A stretch of 34,043 nucleotides of DNA from a virus: positions 1 through 34,043 of IMG/VR virus record IMGVR_UViG_3300021961_007557. One strand, written 5' to 3'. The notes under the pieces are model-generated. The model searched no databases. It had not been told where the DNA came from and saw only the letters and a list, made by a program, of their open reading frames with translations. Every line of letters starts with the position of its first letter. Within the stretch, counting starts at the first letter, position 1. Below, piece after piece: positions 21,445 to 28,629 of the stretch. A program made the translations under genes and the position numbers.

Positions 21445-21760
21445 CGGAACAATTTGTGATAAAGATGTCTGCAGAGAAGATGGTAACTACGAAAGTAGTA
21501 TTCCAAAACTAGATCGAATCGCAGAAATAAATAGACTGTACGATCAAGGACATATCATTAAATATTTTACTGCTAGAGGAATGGGTAGACACAAGGATTC
21601 TAGGATTCTGGCACAAAGAGACTTTTATGATATTACTTACAACCAACTTGTTTCTTGGGGTTGTAAGTTTCATGATCTGATTTTAGGAAAACCATCGGCT
21701 GATTTTTATATCGATGACAAAGCTATTAACGACAAAGAGTTCTTCAAAGATTGTCCCTAA
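21416..21760 (+). CDS. HAD-family phosphatase
   Basis: This 114-residue protein has the HAD motif I VDIDGTI (D8, D10), motif II TARG (about 53-56), and the motif III/IV region GKPSADFYIDDKA with paired Asp. It belongs to the short capsule-associated HAD group. Next to hldE-type genes it could supply the heptose-bisphosphate phosphatase step (GmhB role), though its sequence is not that of GmhB. It overlaps both neighbours. Confidence 0.75.
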   Translation: MTLTYCVDIDGTICDKDVCREDGNYESSIPKLDRIAEINRLYDQGHIIKYFTARGMGRHKDSRILAQRDFYDITYNQLVSWGCKFHDLILGKPSADFYIDDKAINDKEFFKDCP

Positions 21761-22085
21761 GGGTTGGGGGCATGAAGTTTGGATTGTAAATAAAGAAGAG
21801 TATTGTGGAAAACTTCTCTTCATTAAAGAAGGTAAAAGATGCTCATGGCATTACCATAAAGTAAAAGATGAAACTTTTTATTTACAATCTGGAAAGATTC
21901 TGCTAAAGTTCTCAGGGAGTGATGATAGGGACTCCGCTGAGGAGGTTATTTTATCTCCTGGAGATACCTTTTATATTCCTATTGGTCTAAGGCATCAAAT
22001 GCTTGCCTTAGAAGACTCTGAACTCTTTGAGTTCTCAACACAACACTTTGATGAAGATAGTAACCGCGTGATTCCTGGAGACTGA
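21714..22085 (+). CDS. cupin-domain sugar isomerase/epimerase-like protein
   Basis: This 123-residue single cupin has motif 1 WHYHKVKDETFYLQSGK (about 41-57) with the metal-ligand histidines, and motif 2 LSPGDTFYIPIGLRHQ (about 79-95). It resembles the small cupins related to the C-domain of mannose-6-phosphate isomerase. It could feed GDP-mannose synthesis, but the reaction is not proven. It overlaps the previous gene by 47 nt. Confidence 0.7.
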   Translation: MTKLLTTKSSSKIVPKGWGHEVWIVNKEEYCGKLLFIKEGKRCSWHYHKVKDETFYLQSGKILLKFSGSDDRDSAEEVILSPGDTFYIPIGLRHQMLALEDSELFEFSTQHFDEDSNRVIPGD

Positions 22086-22873
22086 TGACTGCTACATTAA
22101 GAGATAAAAATAAATCAGCGTACAAACTTGAGGGGTTTGGACCTTTATATTTGATCAATCTAGATGGTCAACCAGAGCGTCTACAGTATATGCAAGACCA
22201 GTTTGACTACTGGGAGATTAAGGATTATACGAAGATCTCTGCATATGATGGTAGAAATGATGATCTGAGTGACATCATATATGGGCAATACCCAAATATT
22301 TCTTCAGGTGAGATTGGATGTGTTACATCTCATCTGAAAGCAATCAAACATTTTTATTATGAAACTGATGCTCCATATGCAATCATTATGGAAGATGATT
22401 GTGATTTGGAAACAGTTCGCTTTTGGCCATGGGACTGGAGAACCTTCATGGCAAAAACACCATATGATTTTGATGTGATTCAACTCGCAGTTATTAATCC
22501 TCGCAAGTTAGTTGCAAATATTCATCCTCGATATATTGATGATTTTTCAACTGCTTGCTATGTTATCACTCGTCATCATGCATCTAAACTAATTAAGTTT
22601 CATGTTCGTGGCGAAAAATATAAACTGGATAATGGAGTTCGTCCTCGTCCAGTTGCAGATGACTTGATCTACAATGCAGGTCGTTCATTTGCAATCCCTC
22701 TGCTTCTTTATAAGTTGGAAATGGGATCATCTATCCATCCAGAGCATGTTGATATTTTTCATCGTGGTCCTAGAGAAGCACTTTATGGATGGTGGTCAAA
22801 CGAATCTAACAAAGTTGATCCCGATTCCCTGCTGACCTGGGAAACTCATGCTCTTGATGCCCCAGACACTTGA
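22085..22873 (+). CDS. GT25-family glycosyltransferase
   Basis: This 262-residue protein has the GT25 start YLINLDGQPERLQYM (about 22-36), GEIGCVTSHLKAIKHF (about 75-90) and IIMEDDCDLE (about 100-109). These are the motifs of LPS beta-galactosyltransferases and related enzymes. It is the last gene of the island, and a porin promoter begins inside its 3' end. Confidence 0.88.
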   Translation: MTATLRDKNKSAYKLEGFGPLYLINLDGQPERLQYMQDQFDYWEIKDYTKISAYDGRNDDLSDIIYGQYPNISSGEIGCVTSHLKAIKHFYYETDAPYAIIMEDDCDLETVRFWPWDWRTFMAKTPYDFDVIQLAVINPRKLVANIHPRYIDDFSTACYVITRHHASKLIKFHVRGEKYKLDNGVRPRPVADDLIYNAGRSFAIPLLLYKLEMGSSIHPEHVDIFHRGPREALYGWWSNESNKVDPDSLLTWETHALDAPDT

Positions 22874-22903
22874 CAGAATCTAAAGAGACTGTTAAAATAA
22901 ATA
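22870..22903 (+). promoter_or_regulatory. composite sigma70/late promoter of the porin gene
   Basis: TTGACA (22870-22875), 17 nt and TAAAAT (22893-22898) are followed in register by ATAAATA (22897-22903). A leader hairpin CCGTGC (22915-22920) with GCACGG (22932-22937) lies downstream. The geometry is identical to that before psbA, psbD and the GDP-mannose 3,5-epimerase-like gene. Confidence 0.7.
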
Positions 22904-22976
22904 CCCTGACGTGTCCGTGCCGCAACTATTTGCACGGAAACTCAGTATGTCGTTTAGTACTAAAAAACAAACCTTT

Positions 22977-24449
22977 ATGAAAATCAAACAACTGATGCTT
23001 GCACCTGTTGCTTTGGGAATGGTTGCTCCTGTTGCTGCGAATGCGGCAGATCTTAATATGGCAGCAGTCAACCAATATGCTTCCGCTGAACAAGTTACAA
23101 GCATTACCCAACTGTCTGATGTCCAACCTACCGATTGGGCTTATCAAGCACTTAACAACCTCGTAAATCGTTATGGTTGTGTCGCTGGTTACCCTAATGG
23201 TACTTTTGGTGGTGGTCGTGCAATGACCCGTTATGAAGCAGCAGCACTGCTCAATGCATGTCTGGATCGTGTAACTGAAAACACTGATGAACTTCAACGT
23301 CTTGCTAATGAGTTCCGTGATGAACTAACCATTATTCAGGGTAAAGTTGCTAATCTGGAAACCAAAGTTGGTGCTCTGGAAGCAACTCAGTTCTCTACCA
23401 CCACTAAACTTAAGGGCGAAGCAAACTTTGTTCTTGGTGGTGTTCCTGGTGCAAAACTTACTAATGGAACTAACGTTGGTAATACTGCATTCAACTATGA
23501 TCTTCGCCTGAACTTTGATACATCATTCACTGGTAAAGATCTGCTCCGCACTCGTCTGCGTTCGGGTAACTTCTCCAGTCAACCTTTTGGTTCTTCATCT
23601 TCACTGTTCAAACTTGACAAAGCAGAGAGTACCGCAAATGCCGTTACTCTTGACCGACTATATTACCAGACCCCTGGACTTGTTAAGGGTGTAACTCTGA
23701 CTGCTGGACCTCTGGTTCGTAACACTGAGATGGCTTGGATTCCTTCTGCCTATCGTTCTGAAGTTCTTGACTTCTTTACTGTTGGCGGTGCTCCTGGTGT
23801 CTATAACAAGGCAACTGGTGCTGGTTTCGGTGCTCAGTACGCTGGTAAGAATGGTATTGTTGCTGGTCTGAACTATGTTGCTCAGAACGGTGCTGATTCT
23901 TCTACTGGTGTCTTCAATGAAGCAGGTGCTCTGAACGTTCTTGCACAACTTGGTTATCGTGCTCCTCAGTGGGGTGCTGCCTTCGGTTATCGTTATGGTA
24001 CTGCTGGCACTCGTGTCCGCACCTTTAATGGTGTTGCTGGCAATGGTGGCACTCTTGCTTCTAACCAGACCTCCAATGGTTATGCTCTGAATGCTTATTG
24101 GCAACCCAAGACCTCTGGTATCATTCCTTCCGTGAGTGGTGCTTATGGTTGGAACACTGTGAGTGGTCCTACAACTCCTAATGCTGCTACCAATAACCAA
24201 ACTTGGTTTGCTGGTCTTCAGTGGAGCGATGTGTTTGCTAAGGGTAACAGTGCTGGTGTTGCTTATGGTCAACCTGGTAATGCTTCTGGTCTCTCTGAGA
24301 AGGCACAAATGCTTGAGATCTTCTACAAGTATCGCGTGAGTGACAACATCAGCATCACTCCTGCTCTGCTGTATGTCACTAACAATCAGGCATTCCAAAA
24401 TGCATCTGACAACTGGGGTGGTGTAATCCAGACCAAGTTCACATTCTGA
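22977..24449 (+). CDS. SLH/OprB-type cyanobacterial porin
   Basis: This protein has 490 residues. The start at ATG 22977 gives a clean signal peptide (MKIKQLMLAPVALGM...ANAAD); ATG 22947 or GTG 22911 would lengthen it. An SLH domain follows (about 45-100: DVQPTDWAYQALNNLV, YGCVAGYPNGTF, MTRYEAAALL), then a coiled coil (about 105-145) and a long beta-barrel of alternating strands ending in aromatic F (TKFTF). This is the SomA/OprB class of cyanobacterial outer-membrane porins. Codon choice is richer in C/G endings than in the sugar island, suggesting acquisition from a host. Confidence 0.9.
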   Translation: MKIKQLMLAPVALGMVAPVAANAADLNMAAVNQYASAEQVTSITQLSDVQPTDWAYQALNNLVNRYGCVAGYPNGTFGGGRAMTRYEAAALLNACLDRVTENTDELQRLANEFRDELTIIQGKVANLETKVGALEATQFSTTTKLKGEANFVLGGVPGAKLTNGTNVGNTAFNYDLRLNFDTSFTGKDLLRTRLRSGNFSSQPFGSSSSLFKLDKAESTANAVTLDRLYYQTPGLVKGVTLTAGPLVRNTEMAWIPSAYRSEVLDFFTVGGAPGVYNKATGAGFGAQYAGKNGIVAGLNYVAQNGADSSTGVFNEAGALNVLAQLGYRAPQWGAAFGYRYGTAGTRVRTFNGVAGNGGTLASNQTSNGYALNAYWQPKTSGIIPSVSGAYGWNTVSGPTTPNAATNNQTWFAGLQWSDVFAKGNSAGVAYGQPGNASGLSEKAQMLEIFYKYRVSDNISITPALLYVTNNQAFQNASDNWGGVIQTKFTF

Positions 24450-24458
24450 TCGATTTAG

Positions 24459-24474
24459 TAAGTATTAATACTTA
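24459..24474. other. perfect 16-nt palindrome
   Basis: TAAGTATTAATACTTA lies 9 nt after the porin stop and before the terminator. It has no loop, so it is a better DNA-binding dyad than an RNA hairpin. Confidence 0.5.
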
Positions 24475-24492
24475 TTATTGTCATCATTCTCT

Positions 24493-24522
24493 AACAAGGG
24501 TGGGTTTCCCCCCTTGTTTTTT
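24493..24522 (+). terminator. rho-independent terminator of the porin gene
   Basis: AACAAGGG (24493-24500) pairs with CCCTTGTT (24511-24518), with an inner GGG-TTT-CCC, then a T run to 24522. Confidence 0.82.
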
Positions 24523-24542
24523 CTTTAAGTTTGCTATATACT
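24514..24542 (+). promoter_or_regulatory. promoter whose -35 lies in the terminator
   Basis: TTGTTT (24514-24519) and TATACT (24537-24542) are 17 nt apart. The -35 is formed by the 3' arm and T tract of the terminator. The start near 24549 gives a leader of about 21 nt for the hli gene. Confidence 0.5.
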
Positions 24543-24569
24543 GTTGTAACAGTTCTTTACAAAACTACA

Positions 24570-24764
24570 ATGACTGTAACTACTAATGATCGTGGACAGC
24601 AAAATATGTGGGCAAAAGAACCCACTATGTACTACGAAAACTATGGAATGCTAACTCCAAATGAAGTAAAGGAGAGGACTAATGGACGCTGGGCTATGGT
24701 CGGTGTTGTTGCTGGGTTCATTTCTTATGCTCTCACTGGTAACCTCTACTTCGGTATCTTCTGA
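24570..24764 (+). CDS. hli: high-light-inducible protein (Hli)
   Basis: This 64-residue protein is a single-helix chlorophyll a/b-binding-like protein. The conserved part is NEVKERTNGRWAMVGVVAGF (about 38-57), holding the E-x-x-N-G-R-x-A-M chlorophyll-binding motif, followed by ALTGNLYFGIF. Hli proteins protect photosystem assembly and dissipate excess energy in thylakoids. It is the first gene of a photosynthesis mini-operon and is coupled by TGATG to the next peptide. Confidence 0.93.
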   Translation: MTVTTNDRGQQNMWAKEPTMYYENYGMLTPNEVKERTNGRWAMVGVVAGFISYALTGNLYFGIF

Positions 24765-24850
24765 TGACTGAAGCACTTTGGACAATCACCACGGTTGCAT
24801 TTTTTGTGATCTTGGGTTATGCTGTTGATCAACTTTCAGAAACTTATTGA
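24764..24850 (+). CDS. 28-residue single-helix membrane peptide between hli and ferredoxin
   Basis: The ATG overlaps the hli stop (TGATG), and the stop TGA lies 1 nt before the ferredoxin ATG. The peptide has one hydrophobic helix (about 6-20) and a polar end (DQLSETY). In size it resembles small photosystem or cytochrome b6f subunits, but I cannot match it to one. Confidence 0.55.
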   Translation: MTEALWTITTVAFFVILGYAVDQLSETY

Positions 24851-24851
24851 A

Positions 24852-25142
24852 ATGACATTTAACGTTACTCTTCGCTCCCCTGATGGATCCGAACAAACTA
24901 TCGAATGTGCTTCGGATCAATATATTCTCGACGCTGCTGAAGAAGCTGGTGTTGACCTTCCTTATTCCTGTCGTGCTGGTGCTTGTAGTTCTTGTGCTGG
25001 TAAACTAATCGAAGGAACTGTGGATAATGAGGACCAAACTTTCTTAGATGATGATCAAGTTGCAGATGGATTTATCTTGACCTGCACTGCATATCCTACT
25101 AGTGATTGTGTAATCCTTACTGAACAGGAAGAGAACCTGTGA
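24852..25142 (+). CDS. petF: plant-type [2Fe-2S] ferredoxin
   Basis: This 96-residue protein is full length for cyanobacterial ferredoxin. Cluster ligands C40, C45, C48 and C78 are in the canonical CxxxxCxxC...C layout ([13 protein letters not shown]). It accepts electrons from photosystem I and could supply ribonucleotide reductase or other phage-driven reduction. The ATG at 24852 was chosen over a longer frame to 24819, which lies in the preceding peptide. Confidence 0.95.
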   Translation: MTFNVTLRSPDGSEQTIECASDQYILDAAEEAGVDLPYSCRAGACSSCAGKLIEGTVDNEDQTFLDDDQVADGFILTCTAYPTSDCVILTEQEENL

Positions 25143-25171
25143 TTGGAAATCTTGAACCAGAAGAAACTGTT

Positions 25172-25453
25172 ATGAGTAATAGTGCTGGTATGCTAGGGCA
25201 GTTTGCAATTGCCCTTGAAAAACTTGGATGGGATCGTGATGATGAACTATCTGTTGAGATTGGTGGAGTAGCAGTCACAGGAACTGCTACTCACCCAGAT
25301 GCAAATCCTAAATGGGCAAAACCTTTTGGAACTGTATCGTATCAGAACGATGCATTTATTGTAATCAAAAACAAATCAAGGAATCCTGTTATTCCTTCAC
25401 AACCAAACCCTGAACTTAAACAACATCACCCTTATCAAGGAGAAAAACAATGA
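25172..25453 (+). CDS. conserved-type small protein, unknown
   Basis: The ATG gives 93 residues; a GTG at 25139 overlapping the ferredoxin stop, with AGGA upstream, is an alternative (104). The core (LEKLGWDRDDELSVEIGGVAVTGTA) is predicted alpha/beta and the tail is proline- and histidine-rich. It sits between ferredoxin and hli and overlaps the latter by 4 nt, so a photosynthesis-related role is possible but unsupported. Confidence 0.6.
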   Translation: MSNSAGMLGQFAIALEKLGWDRDDELSVEIGGVAVTGTATHPDANPKWAKPFGTVSYQNDAFIVIKNKSRNPVIPSQPNPELKQHHPYQGEKQ

Positions 25454-25557
25454 ACGAAAAAGCAGAACGTATTAATGGTTGGGCAGCAATGATCGGTATT
25501 GTTGCTGCCATGGGCAGTTATGCCTTTACTGGACAAATTATTCCTGGTATTTGGTGA
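25450..25557 (+). CDS. hli: short high-light-inducible protein (Hli), W variant
   Basis: This 35-residue protein is almost only the Hli helix: AERINGWAAMIGIVAAMGSY and TGQIIPGIW. The usual Arg of NGRxAM is Trp here, as in the minimal Hli forms of cyanophages. It is coupled to the upstream gene by ATGA and lies 8 nt before the peroxiredoxin gene. Confidence 0.88.
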   Translation: MNEKAERINGWAAMIGIVAAMGSYAFTGQIIPGIW

Positions 25558-25565
25558 GGTAAAAA

Positions 25566-26069
25566 ATGATTAGAGTTCCTGCTATTGATTTTATTTTTCG
25601 TGAGAACGGAGAGTTTGTAACTCGTTCTTCTGCAGAACTTTTTGGTGGTAAAAGAGTTGTATTATTCTCTCTTCCTGGTGCTTTTACTCCCACCTGCTCT
25701 ACTTATCAACTTCCTGGTTACGATGAAAAATATCAGGAGTTCAAAGATTTAGGTATTGATGAAGTTTATTGTATCTCTGTTAATGATGCATTTGTCATGA
25801 ATGCTTGGTCTAAAGAACTTAACATTGAAAATGTAAAACTTATTCCAGATGGAAATGCCAAGTTCACTAGTTCTATTAATCAACTTGTGGAAAAATCTAA
25901 TCTTGGTTTCGGTTGGCGCTCTTGGCGCTATTCTGCTGTTGTTAATGATGGTGTTATTGAGATAATGTTTGAAGAGCCAGGAAAAGTTGGAAACTGTCCA
26001 ACTGATCCATATGAAGTCAGTGATCCTGATACCGTACTTAAATATCTTAGAAATAATTTTGTGAAGTAA
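25566..26069 (+). CDS. peroxiredoxin (AhpC/TSA, Prx5-like)
   Basis: This 167-residue protein has the peroxidatic site GAFTPTCSTYQLPG (about 38-51) with Cys44, SVNDAFVMNAW (about 76-86) and a late WRYSAVVNDG. This is the Prx5/type II peroxiredoxin pattern. It reduces hydrogen peroxide or alkyl peroxides with thiol donors. Placement behind hli and ferredoxin suggests control of oxidative stress from boosted photosynthetic electron flow. A terminator follows. Confidence 0.88.
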   Translation: MIRVPAIDFIFRENGEFVTRSSAELFGGKRVVLFSLPGAFTPTCSTYQLPGYDEKYQEFKDLGIDEVYCISVNDAFVMNAWSKELNIENVKLIPDGNAKFTSSINQLVEKSNLGFGWRSWRYSAVVNDGVIEIMFEEPGKVGNCPTDPYEVSDPDTVLKYLRNNFVK

Positions 26070-26098
26070 GTCTTATTATCCTAACAAACAAAAAAATC

Positions 26099-26140
26099 AA
26101 ACTCCACTCATGAGTAAATATCTTTGAGTGGAGTTTTTTT
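26099..26140 (+). terminator. terminator with a late promoter in its loop
   Basis: AAACTCCACTCA (26099-26110) pairs perfectly with TGAGTGGAGTTT (26125-26136), and a T run reaches the ATG at 26141. The 14-nt loop holds AGTAAATA (26113-26120), a late-like motif whose start (about 26126) lies in the 3' arm. Upstream RNA terminates; late RNA starts without the 5' arm. Confidence 0.7.
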
Positions 26141-26311
26141 ATGCCCAGGGGTTCTTTACATAAGATTGACATTCAAGCAAAGGTTTTAAGATTAAAGCAT
26201 CAACTTATTGTAGAAAAATCATTTCATCCAGAATGGAATGATTTTGAAAGAAATTCTGCTAATGTAACATTAAACAGAATATTAGATATTATTGATGAGT
26301 ATTCTAACTAA
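26141..26311 (+). CDS. small soluble protein, unknown
   Basis: This 56-residue protein is basic in the first half (IDIQAKVLRLKHQLIVEK) and predicted helical, with an acidic end (IIDEYSN). The ATG directly follows the terminator T tract, so no Shine-Dalgarno is present. The frame is supported by length, position behind a promoter and short spacing to the next gene. Confidence 0.5.
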   Translation: MPRGSLHKIDIQAKVLRLKHQLIVEKSFHPEWNDFERNSANVTLNRILDIIDEYSN

Positions 26312-26321
26312 GGAAAACAAA

Positions 26322-26435
26322 ATGGTTAGTATTGTTGAAACCCTACTAAACAATAAAATATTTCTAGGATTTCTTTGTTATGCTCTAGTGATGTTTCCGA
26401 TTATTGGAATAGCATATATACACAGAGAAAAATGA
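26322..26435 (+). CDS. 37-residue membrane peptide
   Basis: One hydrophobic helix (about 13-32) is flanked by short polar ends (HREK). AAGGAAAA lies upstream of the ATG and the TGA overlaps the next ATG. Confidence 0.5.
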   Translation: MVSIVETLLNNKIFLGFLCYALVMFPIIGIAYIHREK

Positions 26436-26647
26436 CAGGATCACCAGTTTGGAGTGTAATATTACTTCTTGTATTAGGATTAATCGGTGTAGGGTACATT
26501 ATTTTCTACATATTAAGACAAGCATACTTGGAGACACTAGAAGATGCTGAAGAAACTTCTAACGTTGAGCAGTGTATTATTTCTCACGATGACTTCAGTG
26601 AAAGCAGAATCAGTGATGAAGAAACAACCGACAGTTTCTCCATATAG
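26432..26647 (+). CDS. small membrane protein overlapping the metalloprotease gene
   Basis: This protein has 71 residues. A hydrophobic helix (about 6-28) is followed by an acidic tail (LETLEDAEETSN). The last 104 nt overlap the signal-peptide region of the next gene in another frame. It starts in an ATGA overlap. The first 40 residues look protein-like; the tail may be whatever the overlap allows. Confidence 0.5.
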   Translation: MTGSPVWSVILLLVLGLIGVGYIIFYILRQAYLETLEDAEETSNVEQCIISHDDFSESRISDEETTDSFSI

Positions 26648-27293
26648 TTTAGCAGCAATGGGATGTATGATCCTGTTAGAATGCACAGAAGGAGTAGAAC
26701 AACTTACACCACAATCAAAACTACTTGAAGATGCTAGTTTTGATCCTTTCCGAGAAGAGATCAAAGCAATCTTAACTGCTCTTGAAAAACTAAATGTACC
26801 AGTTTATGTTGGACCAGCACGTTACTTTACTCCAAGAACTGTAGGTTTATACAAACCAGAGTATAATAGGTTCTTTGTGAATGAAGAACTTGTTAAAGAT
26901 CCAAGAGAGTTCCTAGGAACGATGAGACATGAAGGATGGCACGTTGTTCAAGATTGTATGGGTGGTGGATTAAAAACATCTTTCATGGCACAGGTTCATC
27001 AAGATCATGAGATTCCTGCTTGGGTAATGAAAACTACTAGACTTGCTTATGAATCTATGGGGCAATCTCGTGCGATTCCATGGGAAGCAGATGCTAACTG
27101 GGCAGAAGAACAATCAAATGTGACTGCTGAAAAGTTGGAGATGTGTGCCAAAGGACCACTCTGGGAACAGATGAGACCAACACCAATGACTATGGATTGG
27201 TTGATTGGTTGTGGGTGGATGAAACCTCAAGAGGGTAAGTATCCATATCACCCAAACAAAAAATCAGAATATTGTGTGGAAGGAAAGTATTAA
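26544..27293 (+). CDS. secreted HEXXH metalloprotease candidate
   Basis: This protein has 249 residues. A signal peptide (about 1-21, ending VKA-ES) is followed by a domain with MRHEGWHVVQD: H129-E130-x-x-H133, the zinc-binding HEXXH of gluzincins. EADANWAEE (E181) downstream fits the third ligand motif. Six cysteines fit an exported fold. The target is unknown; cell-envelope protein processing or lysis are possible. The fold match is by motif only. Confidence 0.7.
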   Translation: MLKKLLTLSSVLFLTMTSVKAESVMKKQPTVSPYSLAAMGCMILLECTEGVEQLTPQSKLLEDASFDPFREEIKAILTALEKLNVPVYVGPARYFTPRTVGLYKPEYNRFFVNEELVKDPREFLGTMRHEGWHVVQDCMGGGLKTSFMAQVHQDHEIPAWVMKTTRLAYESMGQSRAIPWEADANWAEEQSNVTAEKLEMCAKGPLWEQMRPTPMTMDWLIGCGWMKPQEGKYPYHPNKKSEYCVEGKY

Positions 27294-27415
27294 TGCTATT
27301 GGGTAAACTTTTATTGATTGTAGTAGTTCCCTTTGTTCTAGCAACTTTATACTTTGGAACAAAGGGAGGTTACTATGATTCAGATAAATACGACGGAAAT
27401 GGTACTGCACATTAA
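27293..27415 (+). CDS. 40-residue membrane peptide
   Basis: A hydrophobic helix (about 2-21) is followed by a glycine/tyrosine/aspartate tail (GGYYDSDKYDGNGT). Start and stop overlap those of the neighbours by one or a few bases, indicating coupled translation. Confidence 0.5.
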   Translation: MLLGKLLLIVVVPFVLATLYFGTKGGYYDSDKYDGNGTAH

Positions 27416-27627
27416 TGAAAAATCTAGCAATCATTCTGTCAGCAACAAGTCTGGCGATTAGTGGAGCACTTTGTTATGGTGCTTATGTAACTTATAAAAA
27501 AGCAGAAGCAATACTCAACAATCCAGAAGAGTTTGTTGGTAAGGTTGTTGAGAATCAAGTTAATAAAGCGTTTGAAAAACTACCTATTCCTAAACTAAAT
27601 ACTGGGAGTTTTAAACTTCCATTCTAA
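27415..27627 (+). CDS. small membrane-anchored protein
   Basis: This protein has 70 residues: a hydrophobic N-terminal helix (about 4-26), then a charged helix (KKAEAILNNPEEFVGKVVENQ) and a PIPKLNTGSF end. Its stop overlaps the next start by one base (TAATG). No family is recognised. Confidence 0.6.
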   Translation: MKNLAIILSATSLAISGALCYGAYVTYKKAEAILNNPEEFVGKVVENQVNKAFEKLPIPKLNTGSFKLPF

Positions 27628-28040
27628 TGCAAGAAAAAGATCCTTACGTTTATCGAATTCGTGCTGTTCATAAGGTAGTTGACGGAGATACTATCGATGC
27701 TGACATTGATTTGGGTTTTGATATTTCTCTCACTAAGCGAATTCGCCTTGCTGGGGTTGATACTCCTGAGTCACGCACTTCAGATGCGAATGAAAAGAAA
27801 TATGGACTCGAATCAAAAGAATGGTTGAAGCATCATTTAGAAGGTGCCAAAGATATTATCATCCGTACAGAACTTCCAGATAGTACAGAAAAGTATGGTC
27901 GTATCATTGGTCACTTGTTTATTAATGGGGAAGAAACCTCTTTAAACAATCAAATGATCGCTGAAGGATATGCATGGGAATATGATGGTGGAACGAAGAA
28001 AAAAGATTTCAATGCTTTAAGCGCAAAGAGAAATGCGTAA
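27627..28040 (+). CDS. thermonuclease-like (SNase-domain) nuclease
   Basis: This 137-residue protein has the staphylococcal-nuclease pattern: VVDGDTIDADI (about 17-27), KRIRLAGVDTPESR (about 37-50) and YGRIIGHLFING (about 91-102), holding the catalytic Arg/Asp/Glu set. No signal peptide is evident, so it would act in the cytoplasm on DNA or RNA, for example in host nucleic-acid recycling. It overlaps the next gene by 8 nt. Confidence 0.85.
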   Translation: MQEKDPYVYRIRAVHKVVDGDTIDADIDLGFDISLTKRIRLAGVDTPESRTSDANEKKYGLESKEWLKHHLEGAKDIIIRTELPDSTEKYGRIIGHLFINGEETSLNNQMIAEGYAWEYDGGTKKKDFNALSAKRNA

Positions 28041-28260
28041 AATATTTTTGATAGTTAGATTATCTGCCCTTGCTTGGTCTGCTGCTATGTTGACTGCGAT
28101 TGACTCAGTTGGTATTATCAGTCAGGGTGACGTTGAGTTAGATAATAGTGCTAAACAAGTTTACAGTAATATTCTATGGGCAGCATTCTCTTCATTCTTA
28201 ACTGAAGCAGTGATTAAAAAGAAAGACGAAAAAGATGATTCTGAGTCTTTCAAAAACTAA
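28033..28260 (+). CDS. small membrane protein, paralogue of the next gene
   Basis: This protein has 75 residues. The N-terminal helix VRLSALAWSAAMLTAI (about 8-23) closely resembles VAILSWSAALLTAS of the next protein; a second hydrophobic stretch (about 45-60) and a K/D/E-rich tail follow. Two-helix topology with a charged C-terminal tail could suit a holin, but there is no proof. Confidence 0.6.
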   Translation: MRKIFLIVRLSALAWSAAMLTAIDSVGIISQGDVELDNSAKQVYSNILWAAFSSFLTEAVIKKKDEKDDSESFKN

Positions 28261-28263
28261 ATA
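28257..28263 (+). promoter_or_regulatory. late promoter-like motif
   Basis: CTAAATA overlaps the previous stop codon. The predicted start near 28269 lies 43 nt before the ATG at 28312. Confidence 0.4.
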
Positions 28264-28311
28264 AAGTGGACATCATCACTAGGACTGATGGAAGAAAAAA
28301 AAGGTAAATGT

Positions 28312-28629
28312 ATGAGTACTGTTATTCGTGTTGCTATTCTGAGTTGGTCTGCTGCTCTCTTGACTGCTAGTTATGCTGGTCTTCTTGCCAAGATGGACCC
28401 AACTTTTATTGCCACCGTATTTACAGCATCTGCTGCAACCTTTGGTATTAACACAATGAAGAAAGGCGGTGATGAAGATGAAAAAAAAGATGAACCAAAA
28501 AGAGAAGAGTTTGTAGTTACTCCTCCAGAACCACCAGCACCTGAAGTTGTTGCATCTGTCGAACCAACTCTTGAAGAAAGAGTAGAAGTTCTGGAAGGTC
28601 AAGTACAACCACGTACAGGTGGTGCATAA
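28312..28629 (+). CDS. small membrane protein with acidic proline-rich tail
   Basis: The ATG at 28312 gives 105 residues; ATG 28288 adds eight but has poor spacing to AGGA. Two hydrophobic segments (about 5-20, 30-48) precede a charged GGDEDEKKDEPKREE stretch, a PPEPPAPEV linker and a short coiled coil (LEERVEVLEGQV). It is a duplicate of the preceding protein with an extended tail. Holin-like topology is only a possibility. Confidence 0.62.
   Translation: MSTVIRVAILSWSAALLTASYAGLLAKMDPTFIATVFTASAATFGINTMKKGGDEDEKKDEPKREEFVVTPPEPPAPEVVASVEPTLEERVEVLEGQVQPRTGGA

Noticed and set aside
23658-24398. 246-codon minus-strand ORF opposite the porin
   Set aside because: It is a shadow of the porin reading frame: Ser/Thr-rich translation, no start signals, opposite a confident gene.
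28288-28311. Upstream ATG for the 28312 gene
   Set aside because: AGGA is only 3 nt from this ATG, and similarity to the preceding paralogue begins just after 28312. It remains a possible alternative.
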